From Clavelina lepadiformis (Eukaryota; Chordata; Ascidiacea; Aplousobranchia; Clavelinidae), in the NCBI RefSeq assembly GCF_947623445.1, contig NC_135244.1, positions 19,592,860-19,656,859 of the forward strand: a stretch of 64,000 nucleotides of DNA. The letters run 5' to 3'. Shown in pieces: positions 53,406 through 64,000 of this stretch. A model generated the notes under the pieces. The model was not told the DNA's origin, did not search any database, and saw only the letters and a program-made list of their open reading frames with translations. The translations under genes and the position numbers were made by a program. Each line of letters opens with the position of its first letter. Positions within the stretch are counted from its first letter, which is position 1.

Positions 53406-56400
53406 CTTCTACATAAAAAATAAACATTAAACTTCAACAAAAGTTAAGCATAAGCTTACAATTATTCTTAATTTAAAGAAAATGATTTCAATGTCCATAG
53501 CATACTACGATTACATTCTAACCAAAGCATCGTATACCAGCTGTTGCTGAGTGGTGTTCTGCTATCGAGTTCCCATTAGTATGAAGCGTCCATGGTTGAT
53601 GTCGATACTCGGATTACTTGGTAACCAACAGGATCCCAACCGCAGTTAAATCGCCATAATTCCCGATGGGTTATCGTTGACTGCGGTCAGGCTATTCTGC
53701 GCCAAATTAAACAGTGCTAGATTAACTGCTGCTATGTGAATGGAGCCTCGCAGTTGTATTCTACAAACACATTCTTGTGCAGCGTCAGATAAAAATTGTG
53801 GACGATTTAGGCACAATCTTTACCTCCACTGTGAAGAATGAGATGCCTTTTTCCATGCATAAAATGAAATGGTTCATGTCAACTAAGTTTTTATTTTGCT
53901 ACTAAATGACATTGTAAATAGCTTTTCGCCTTACGGTATTTTTAGGGAAATGATCCTATAAACCAGTTGACCCTTTTTATTTTAAATCTGTTTAATCAGC
54001 TCAAAAAATTACCCTACGTTATAGTTATAAGGGCTCCTTCTAACTTTCCAACATGCCACCAGCGGAGAGAAGTCTAGGCTAAGACTGACGCGCAAAACTG
54101 TTGAAGATATAGCGCGCACTGTGGCAAGTTAACCATCAGTTCGCCATCAATCAGCAGATGATCAGATGTACTTATTTCGGAAGTAGTCGTTTGTCATGGC
54201 AGAACGTTGTTAAGCCGGACACTAAACAAGCTGCTTGATAAGGCCCCGGCTGGTATATGACAGGGTTTCTTCCACAAACATATACTGTCGCTTAGCAGCA
54301 TGGAGGTTTTCGTAACTTTACGGTTACAAAACTTGACTGAAACTGTATAAGCATACTTGCTGATAATTAAATCAAAACATTCGAAACTAACGCTGATAAT
54401 ATGATGTTAAATAAGGTAGCTACTGCAATGCTCAAAAGACAAGCGGCACTGTAGGTACGATTAATGGGTTGCACCTCTACCACGCATTACGCGATGAATT
54501 ATCGTTTTCCTGGAAGTGCTTTTAGCTTGCGATTCCGTCGTGATTCATGAGCCCAATAACCGAAACAGGTCGTTCGCCGGCATAAGTGTATTGCATAGTT
54601 TCAGGCTTGTCTACCAAACTGCCTTCAATTTATTTATTGCTTTTATTTTAGCCATTTTAGTCGGTTCCGGCCAATCACGCGATTTTGCTTTGTTCTATTA
54701 CTTCGTCGACTGGTCAAACGGAGCTGTTTCCAAACTAAGCAAATTGGTTGAAATAACATAACCTTACGAGACATGGTTATTGCAGAATTACAGTAAAAAC
54801 GTCAGTCACGCGCAGTAGTCGTAGCCTCGCTGTCAGAACTTCCTTTTAAAAACCAGTTTTAACTGTATCACTGTCGGCTGAAGGCGAGCATTCAGCAGGC
54901 AAGTCGTTACCACTGCCTGCTAACATCACAAACTACGTCGTAATAACCACTTATAAAGCAAAGCCCCGCAAGCGGTGCCATACCACAAATAGATAACATT
55001 AGTCTTTTAGCAACTACAAAAGCTTTCTAATTGCGCTCATAGAAATGGTAGCAAATACCACACCTGCAACGCACAATGTTAAATCACAGTTAAGCAGCTG
55101 TTAATTGCTCAATGTCACAGACAATTTTGGTCATTTGATCACCGCGAAACTTTTAATTAAAGACTTAAAACTCATGTGAGCAACAGTAAAAAGAAATTGC
55201 CACCCGTTCCAGCAACAACAAGATAAGCATATCTAATCTGCTAAAGCCTGTAACAAACCAATCATTTTGCAATACAGTAACATTTATATGACGTAGCTTA
55301 AATCTTGATATGTCCTCTTTTGAACTGACTCGTTGCAGTGACTAGGTCTGTTGCTGCTGACGTTTTGAAACGAAATAGCATTTTGGTAGTTGGAAGTCGT
55401 ATGGTTGAAATAAAATTGTAGTAATTAGTAAAGATGTTACGCAACCATTATATTTCAAATCCAGTCTTTTTGTACATCTTTGTAGTGTACTTCTTAATGA
55501 AGAAATCCACTCCCTGTGCGTTAGCGGCTATATACGTACGGCGCAATTAGCTTTAGCGCAATACAAACACAGTCTATTGCCATGACATGTTACAACTTTG
55601 CAAAGGCTCCAGACGTCTTGTAAATCGCTTTGATTATTCATAATCTTTCCAATTACTTTGAAAAAAAACATTTCAAAGAGAGAAACTGTTATAATTACAA
55701 TTGTTTGTGGAGTCACGTAAAATTGCCACGATTTATGTTGAATCACGTGACTTCGTGATCGTTCAAAAGTCTTGCGCACGTTTCCCGCTCAAATCAGTGA
55801 GACACCCTGACGTCAACAAAGTGTGTGAGCCAGAAAACAGCTGGAGAAAAAGTGAGGCATAGTCAGCAGATCGGATAGGGTGAATAGGTGCGTAATGCGC
55901 AAACACATGCCGGCAAGAATTACCTCATTGAATAAAGTAATATAATAGGTCTGAGTTTGCCGAAATGTAACGAGCGAGGTTTTAATTACGATATACTGCA
56001 ATCGCTAATCTCTTGCGCAACCGCCATTAAGTTTTTCGACATCCGCGCCCACATGCAGGAAATCCGTGCCAGAGACAGTCATTCATCATAACCAGATGCA
56101 CGACTTGCCGGCTTATAATTAATAAGCATATCCCGCAAATCATGAATAAAAATTTTCTGTTAAACCGTGAAACCCGAGCGACCTGCGCTGCACGATTTCA
56201 TATATTGGCGTGTGTTGCAGGAATATTGCCAATAAGGTTTAAAAAAATTCAACGTTTGCAATTCAACTGTCTTGTACAATTACGTTTCTGTCCTTTTCGA
56301 AAAAGCATCACCAAAATTGAACGGTTACGCTACAAAGTGAGGATTTGCTGTACGAAAATACAAGGGCGTTGTCCGTATAAGTGATTGCATGTTAGACGTC

Positions 56401-57969
56401 ACATCGCGATCTCTATCCACGAACGGAGGAAAGTCTTTGCACAAGTTAAACTCGGCGATGTTTCCTCACCGCTGGAGTCCAGATCACCAAGCTCGTCAGT
56501 ATGCGTTTTCAAATGCATATTTCTTTGTATTTTTGCCTCATCTTGCCGCTACTTACCAGGTCCACTGAACAGGAGCAAGCGTCGTTAATGTCTTGCCCAA
56601 GAACTTAACGCCACTGGGTATCAGACATAAGCCTAATACCATGCGAACAGCTTTAGTATAGCTCTGACGAACACTTAAGTAAAAATTGCCGTATCCTATA
56701 TATTTAACTTTCGCTCTCCGTTAAATATGCAATGCCGTTTAGCTACTCAACGCTGTAACAGACGTACTCTTTTAGCACAAAGATACCTTACAGTTGCATG
56801 CCACCAATATTTGAACATTACAGCTTACGTTTAAAGCGTTAGAATTACCCTGACTTCGAAGTTAAAAGACGACTTAACTGTGGTGCACAATGCAAATACA
56901 TCCACAAAATTATTTTTCCTTTGGTCTAAGGCCCTTTTCATTTTTCAGCGGAAAAGCTTAACCTGGCCTATAAATACATCCTTTCTGCCGATCGTATGTC
57001 ACTCAGTTGAAAGCATGGGAAGGTTTTTCACAAACCTCAGCTGTAGGTCTTGCGTAATGACACGTCAACAAAAGCGTCAGCAATCCCTGTCGTTGGAAAC
57101 TAAACGGAAACGAGCATTGGCTAACTAACTAACTAACTTGATTAGGTCATCGAAATTAATTTTTCTCTTACACTTCAAGAGTGCCTTTTTCACTATCGAG
57201 TCAGCTACATCAGCAACGTGCTAATTCGGATAACACGAGGTCTTCCGAGAATCCTACTGTAAATAGGCCGAACGGTTACTCAAGACGATATTTTAAATTC
57301 CTATTTTGCCCGCGGGCTCATACATCGCTCATTGAGAAAGCGGTTGTGTTTATGCTCAATGTCCACTTCGAATCTCCTATGGTTTCTTATTCAAAATGGA
57401 CCGATATAACACGCAGCAAACCAGCACTCGTACCGCAATGAAAACCGTTTTTTATTATCACACCCAGGCTCTGCGGTCTTATTATTCTTCTTTCCTAGTG
57501 CCTAGCGACAAACCAGTGGAGACCTTATATGACGGTATTTGTTTGTCTGACTCACCGTCTTAACGTAAATAATCGCAGAATGGTTTCTACATAAAATAAA
57601 TCTACACAGGCGCCGAACCTTGACAGATTGCTATCGTAGCCAGAATGGCTGTTGCTGGAAGATATGGCGTTACCTGTCATTGAACAAAATAAATTATTCA
57701 ACACCCTCAAACGCTCGCACCACAAACAAAGTTTTTCAATTCCTTGCTGATGTAAATGCACATTACGGAAGTAGAGTTTAAGTAAGCGCAACCGATTAAT
57801 CAGCAAAACTACGGGTCTCTACGTAGCCTACATTTCTACATTAGGATAGTTGATTTTTACAAGAAACTTATTATTCTATCCTAGAGGAAGGTTACAAGTA
57901 AATCCCCAGCAGAGCTTCTTTACGCGAGAAAAATAACCTTTTACAGTACTCGAATATTTTGATAAACTA

Positions 57970-58110
57970 AAGGCTGCCACTTTTTCACCGGAAAAATCGT
58001 GCATGCAAAGCTCTGTTTTAAAGTTCTAGGTTTTGCAATTTTCCTAACGTCACCGCCCATCTTTAACAACAGGTTGGGTTACCTACTTTCAGTGAAATAG
58101 TCACTGTCTA
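57970..58110. repeat. Short copy of the CTATTTC inverted-repeat family
   Basis: Starts AGGCTGCCACTTTTTCACCGG with AAAAATCGTGC and ends CAACAGGTTGGGTTACCTACTTTCAGTGAAATAGTCACTG. The central part present in the 250-bp copies is missing, so it looks internally deleted. Confidence 0.5.
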
Positions 58111-59535
58111 AACTACAGTATAAGCAGTTGTACTCGAGATGTAAATCAAATATATTTGTTTACAGCTCTGGTTTTCAAATATTCCCTGTTTGTGACTTTC
58201 ACGTTTTTATTTCCTCTCTCGTTTCAGTATGAAGTCCTGCAGCAGCTATATTTACGCTTTGACAAGTTTCTTGGAAAATGCGTTTGGACATTTTGTCAAC
58301 ATCATTGGAATTGTGATGAGGAAATAATTTTCCCCTGATTAGAATAGGCAAAAGTCATAAAATCATCATGACAAACAAAACGGAAATGCTATAAATAACT
58401 AAACATGTTCCCAAGTGATATAGCTTTTACGAGAAATACCAAAGCATTCTATCCATAAAAGTAAAACTAATTTAGCTGGCGTTTTGAGCGATATAATTGA
58501 TCATCCGGATGTAACAGAGTAATTTTAAAAAACGCTGGCAGCCTTGGTTTATAAAATATACGTAACAGCCGACATTCTCTGCACTGTCCGTTAGATAAAT
58601 TGTATCAAAAATATGGTCTATTTTGCTTCAAAATCGTACGTGATTATTGTATCAATATAGATATGCTGTACCTGAAAGATGCTTATGCTCATGTTGTATT
58701 ACGGAATACAACCGATTTTTCGCATCAATGCTGTTGATTTTGTTGACCGATAAAAAACGGGTTGTAAAGATGATGGAAACAGAAATCAGAGCGTGAACGA
58801 ATTGTTGAAAAAAAAATTATGGATTATTTTCGTAATTATTTACTTTGCTGACAACATCAGCAAAACAATTCAAACAATTTGCACAGTGTACTCATAAGCA
58901 GAAAACAATATTCTCAGCTGTATACAATATGCGACGATTAATCGGTGAACAAGCTTAGGAAATATATATGACATATTTAGAGCTACAGTACAGTAGCAAA
59001 TACAGTAATTAATACTATATTCAGAAATAAGACGATAAGATAAAATAATAGATAAATGGGAACGAGATATGTGTAACCATTTAGCATTGCAACCTCGAGA
59101 GCGTATATGTAGCAGTGCTCATTGACTAAAAGTCTAAATAATGTGTATGTACAATATACACCTCTTGCAAGATAAAGGTAAAAATCGTAAAACTTGTATT
59201 AAAAATTATTAATGATTGTGCGCATATTAAAATCAACAAAGCTTTATGCTAATGGACCATCCAAGGTCGGAAGCTGTAGCCAAAATAAGGTTTTAAAATC
59301 CATTTACGACCGTTAGATTAAATTGGAATATACTGTATGCCGAAACGAACATCACATAATACACATCACAAGTTCTTCATAGAATAAGCCCCAATCTCCA
59401 CTGACTTAAGTATAACTAAGCACAGATTTAATTCTTCACTTATCTCATCTAATTTTTAATACATTTGATCTTGCTCCGACTGGTTTCCACTGATACTAAA
59501 TGTTGCCCGAAGTTTGAATTGTCAACAATTTTCCG

Positions 59536-60916
59536 TTAACTCTTTAGCGTCCCGTTGTGGTGTGTCGAAGGGCTGGTATCCTCAAACGCCTGATTGAAAG
59601 TTCCCATTTCTAGATTACCGGCTGGCCGCGACGTTGAGGAATCCTTGAGGACAGTATTTCTGGCAATAAACGCTCGGAGATGGTAGAACCCGAACACAAC
59701 CGAGTGTAGAATGGTCGGAAAAATCACTACCGAGACTACAACATACGCTGCGGCGATGCCTGGAGAATTGGCAAAATCTATGACGCTATACACTTGTGAA
59801 TTGAGACCGGTAAAGTGAAAGACCAGTAGAGCGACAGCGTACAGAACACCGTACAAGACAGTGTATATAAAATGCAGGAGGCGTGTTGGAAAAGCAACCA
59901 TGAAGATATCGATTAGAAGAAGAATAGAGTTAGTGGCGTGGATGTGAAAAGTGACCGGTCGGAGATTTTGTTCCGCAGTTCTTCCTGGAGCAATAAGAGC
60001 CCAATAGAAGATGCTGATCTGGAAAACTGCATCTGCAGCAACGCAAAAAAGTAACCAGTTGACGATGTGGAACCATCGAAGCTTGCCTGTAAAACAGAAC
60101 GGCTTGAATTTGTTTTTTTAACCAATTTATTTCTCACCTGCTTGTATAGCTTATACAGTAGGCCATACGTGACAAATACTTTACTATATTTCGTGTGACA
60201 AATTTACAATGCTTTTACGTTATGCATATTTTTTTCAAGATCACTCTAGAATATTTCAATCGACCCTATATAAGCCTAGAGGCCTAGACTGTAACCATCA
60301 ATTACCTAGTGTCTGCTCAAAATATCGTTTGCGAGTGACGACTGCATAAATAGACACAAAAAATGCCCAAAGAAAATAGACATTCATGACCCCTTCCGTC
60401 CAATTACTGAGCAGTTGATAGAAGTTGTCGTTTCTTACGTCGATATAGGCGTACAAGAACCATGCAACGCAGTAAGCCGCCATGAAGAAGCGGTATCCAA
60501 GAAACACCCATCGATTTTTGGTCCACTGATATGTAACAAATTTTACCAACAGGTGAAATTAATCAATTTGACATTATTTGGTGTTTTGTTTGGCCTACAA
60601 CGTCTTTATTTAGATTTTCATTTCTCAGACTCAACACTAGGCCTATAGAGAGATAGTTCAGGGACGTAGAGTTTGTGAATTAAGTTTTTACAAGAAAATA
60701 GTCTCCAATAAGTTACAGTAATTAGCCGCAGAAAATTTCTCTACTTTTACTACCTACCCGGTTGAGGAGTATTATATCATTAAACGATGATATACCTAAA
60801 GTTATTCCAAATGTTAACAATTTTCCTCTCACCTGTATTTGATGAAATAAATCCGGTGTTGCGTCGGTGAAGCCAAAATGCTTTGCTTGAAACTCATATC
60901 TACAACTGGTCGCCAT
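59536..60916 (-). CDS. Rolling-stone-like multi-pass membrane protein
   Basis: Three exons (60833-60916, 60306-60525, 59536-60086) give 284 aa with phases closing. Drosophila Rolling stone is a plasma-membrane protein needed for myoblast fusion; family members share several hydrophobic segments and aromatic motifs. Seen here: FMAAYCVAWFLYAYID, NVYFLWAFFVSIYAVV, WLLFCVAADAVFQISIFYW, FHIHATNSILLLIDIF, HFIYTVLYGVLYAVALLVF, VYSVIDFANSPGIA and a final hydrophobic run VVSVVIFPTILHSVVFG. The HxxNxxLLLxD and Y..IDF..P patterns are the strongest family marks. About six to seven membrane segments, no signal peptide, short polar C-tail. The start ATG at 60914-60916 begins MATSCRYEFQ. A function in cell fusion should not be assumed. 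Confidence 0.82.
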
Positions 60917-61571
60917 TATCTTAGGCTTAAAACACGGTTTACGTGCACTTTGGGCTGTCCATAAAACATTGGTTAAGATTAAAATAACGTTAGAAATAGC
61001 CTACCTTACTTCTGAAACAAACCGAGCTACTCCTAAACCTACAAATTCCGTTTTGTGCTATCCTAATATCGAAATGCTTTGCGTGAGTTCACGGTGTGAA
61101 AGATGCAAGCGATGATAAACAGAGAGATGGCTGTATGTGGGTATCTTAAACTCTAACATCAGTCACAATGACGTTACTGTAAAATGTGCTTCACGATTTC
61201 TTGACTAGTTCGTCATCAAAAAGCCTCGTCAGTGCCGGAACTAGAATTAATAGGAGGCTTTTTAAACGACCATTACATGCACTCTTACTGTATACTACCG
61301 TGAATACCATACACCTGTGGGCTTCGGGCTATATACGTACCGGTTCACTAGAGCGATCTACCTTTATACACCTATTCGGATTTAAAAATACTGCACCTAC
61401 GCTTTTGTGAAGACGTACGCAATTACGTGAGCCGGACAAAAGCAACTTTGAATGGGTACGGACAAGGATCATTTTTATTTGTTAAACACTGGAAAAAAGT
61501 TCACCGGACCGAAGTAAAAATCGCTAAGCGAAAAAGTTACTGAACCATGAATGACTGGGCTCAGACAACCA
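60917..61571. other. 655-bp spacer between rolling-stone-like gene and SDAD1
   Basis: Both genes run on the minus strand, so it holds the 3' region of SDAD1 and the promoter of the rolling-stone-like gene. A minus-strand AATAAA is present near 61476. The distance is too long to suggest a compact tunicate-type operon. Confidence 0.45.
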
Positions 61572-64000
61572 TCATTTGTAGTGCTTCGCTCGTTTCAAAA
61601 GAGAATTTCGGAGCGCCACTTGTTTTTCTCTGAAGGATCTTCCAGATTGCTTTTTCTTCATCTTCTGCCTTACCATCATGAACGGTTTCTTTTTCAGTTT
61701 TTGCTGCAAAAAGAAAAATAGATAAATAGTAAACAAAAATAAAACTGGGTTATTCAAAGCAAAGCATAGCTGAGCAGAAATTGCTCAAAAATTGTTCTGC
61801 GTGAAAGGCAGGGATATTAAAAAGGGGTTATTATGTTGTTTCAAACATACAAGTGACGACAACGTGGTAATTGCACAATGATAGGAACTTTTGAACGAAA
61901 GAATACGGGCTTAACACTGCGGTTCTCTGGTTCCAAATGTTCCGAAGATAGAGGCCTAGCGTGCATACTGTTCAAATTTTGTTCGAAACCGAACGTTTCC
62001 CCCCCCGCTTGAAAGCATCGGGCAAACTTAGACATGTAAAAATGCCCAAACTTTGAAGGGCTAAAATTACAGACAGACAAAGCATGACCGGGCGTATGAT
62101 TTATAATGACTTAATTAGCCAGAATGAAGTAAATGAAATGTCACTTCCGGTCAAACGTGTGACCAGACAGTCTGACGTCACATGCAATGCAACGACTAGC
62201 AGGAATATGCGCATTGTGTTAATACCAGCACAAATGCCACATCATAAACTGCAACTAATATTGCGTGTTAAAGGAAACCAGAAATCGGGAATAGCGGTAA
62301 AATTTAAACCCGGGTAAGTGCAACCAGCAAAATCCTAATGACAAAAAGTTCACGTTCGATTGGCCATGCATAATGACACCGCATTCAATTTTTACACGAA
62401 ACTATTTCGCGCGAAAGATTGCCACAAATTGCAAGCTAAAGATAAAGGTGTAGATTCCGGGCGTAACTTCCCCAAACAGTGCTCCTGCCTCACGCTCAAC
62501 ACGACATCTCTTGTTTATATATTACTAGGTGATATCTTCTACATTACGTAGCAATGTACGTTTGATAGCTAATATCGGAATGTATACAACTCGTCGATTT
62601 ACGAATGCACAAATAGCAAAAGGTAATAAATAAAGTAGGTGAAGCAGGTGTTGTTTACTTCTTCTGAGAAAATGAGCATAGCAGGTGTGCCGAAATGTTG
62701 CCAAACACTAGCACAATCATATCTTTGTAACCGCAAGGCGGCCATGGTATGACAGTAAACTTCAGTTTTCTATGAAAAATATATAAACGCAAAATGTATT
62801 ATAATAATCTCACTTTATTAGTTGTGCTGGCGTAGGGATCTATTTTCGTTTTTCGTCGACCGAACTTTTCCCGATCCTGGCGACCAGCCAGTACCGTCGC
62901 TAGTCTGCTCTCTCTGTCGTGGGGGCGCTTCGAATGGACTAGTTCGATGTCGTTCAGTGCCACCAATTCGCCACTAAGAAAAAAGTCAGGAATATATTAG
63001 ATATTTTTAAATTTAAACGTTCTAGGATATGATTTTGATAGAAAGTTGTTACTAGTTTGTATTAGTCAGTGATTAATTCACCAAGTCGTCGATTAGTTAA
63101 GTGTGTTCATTTATATTGTTTGTAATTGGCACTGCGGAGGTTTCCAAAAAAAACAAAAACATGTAAATTTTTGAAGGAGTATATTCAATCACTCATTAAC
63201 TCTTCCCACTTCTTCCTGAAATTGAGAACAAAAAGATAAGAGTCACTTTCCACCTTTCTTTCGACTCCTCCATGTCAGTGATCTTCCGTTTCAGAGCTTT
63301 CCTGGAAGAGGGAGTCACTTCTTTGGCGGCTTGCTCAGCTCGCATCAGCTTGAAGTCATCCTGACTTAAGATCCGGGATTGACTGACGAGTTTTGATTTG
63401 GCAACTTTTTCATTTTCGCTCATTTTCGGGAGACTTTCTGCATTGACATCCTTTGTCTACGACGAATAAGTAAACTATGGGTAACTTATGTATTTAACTT
63501 ATGGGTAAAAATGAATTAATTCATTACCTGGATCAACAAATTATTTTAACAGGGTAGTTAAAATCACCAAAGGTTAAAATTCAATTTACTAGCTGTATGA
63601 ATTTATTGAACAAGAAATTATCCACATAGAAAACAATAATTAATCAAAGAGTTAAACGTTAGGATAACTACCTCATCATCAGATGAGACATCATGCCAGC
63701 TTCCATCTGAGTCACTTTCATCCGAACATGATTCCCATCCATCTGTACAACATATATTGAAAATATTTGTATAAAATAAACCTCAAAAACCACACAAATG
63801 ATTAATATCAGTCAAATCTCGAATGTATTTGTCTTATTTCCGTAATCGATACATCGCCATCGATATGAGTCTAAGATGTATGCTGATCTATCAACGTTTG
63901 TGAAAGATATTTTTCCCACCTTGTGCCTTTTTATAATCATCATCCTTCCCCTGCTCTTCTGGCAAGGCTTCTGCACCAGCAATATAATCCTTAGATACCA
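61572..64000 (-). CDS. SDAD1: SDA1 homologue, 3' part (partial at window edge)
   Basis: Exons 61572-61703, 62814-62973, 63254-63456, 63672-63742 and one running from 63920 past the window edge. All internal phases agree. It matches the C-terminal third of human SDAD1 in order: KDYIAGAEALPEE, GWESCSDESDSDGSWHDV, SRILSQDDFKLMR, GELVALNDIELVH, ESRLATVLAGRQDREKFGRRK, DPYASTTNK, KPFMMVRQKM and finally SFREKQVALRNSLLKR before TGA. SDAD1/Sda1 is a nuclear and nucleolar factor needed for 60S ribosomal subunit maturation and export. The acidic Ser/Asp stretch and the basic tail are family features. The N-terminal helical-repeat part lies to the right of the window. Confidence 0.93.

Larger units (their letters stand above)
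50970..59535. other. 8.5-kb stretch upstream of carboxypeptidase Z, no convincing gene
   Basis: Holds a GC-rich hAT MITE (51528-51795), copy 3 of the 400-bp repeat (52620-53015) and a short CTATTTC-family copy (57970-58110). One small exon-like frame on the minus strand at 53271-53405 follows a good acceptor, but has no partner. Nothing else shows family homology. Confidence 0.45.

Overview
The window looks like genomic DNA from an invertebrate chordate, most likely a tunicate (ascidian). It is AT-rich. Genes are spliced, mostly with short GT-AG introns. It pairs genes shared with vertebrates (carboxypeptidase Z with a Frizzled domain, beta-microseminoprotein-like, SLC49A3-like) with a rolling-stone family gene typical of invertebrates. 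The tunicate call is inference; no species was identified.

Layout, left to right. 1-113: right end of a hAT-type element. 397-1512 (+): 3' end of a zona-pellucida-domain membrane protein. 1798-2530 (+): small secreted beta-microseminoprotein-like gene with a TATA box. 3994-13876 (-): PFKFB, the bifunctional 6-phosphofructo-2-kinase/fructose-2,6-bisphosphatase, with two possible sets of 3' exons. 14-21.7 kb: no gene seen, several repeats. 21695-23675 (-): mitochondrial ribosomal protein L2. 25955-26314 (+): proteasome assembly chaperone 4 (PSMG4). 28802-31728 (-): the SNARE YKT6, with a hAT element in an intron. 32.0-32.5 kb (-): two unrecognised candidate exons. 34168-38917 (-): SLC49A3-like major facilitator transporter with a probable GC-AG intron. 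39-46 kb: no gene, repeats. 46133-50967 (-): carboxypeptidase Z. 51-59.5 kb: no convincing gene. 59536-60916 (-): rolling-stone-like four-pass membrane protein. 61572 to the right edge (-): 3' part of SDAD1, a ribosome-biogenesis factor.

Exon boundaries were worked out by hand from splice consensus, reading-frame phase and remembered family sequences. For PFKFB, MRPL2, SLC49A3-like, CPZ and rolling stone every exon phase closes, giving full predicted proteins of 534 (or 613), 327, 535, 658 and 284 aa.

The genes are unrelated housekeeping, secretory and membrane functions and do not form an obvious pathway or operon. I found no convincing undescribed system. The most useful unusual signals are the alternative C-termini of PFKFB, splice acceptors lying very close to start codons (possible spliced-leader addition), a GC-AG intron, several hAT-type elements with 8-bp target duplications, and two multicopy repeat families with no name I can give.
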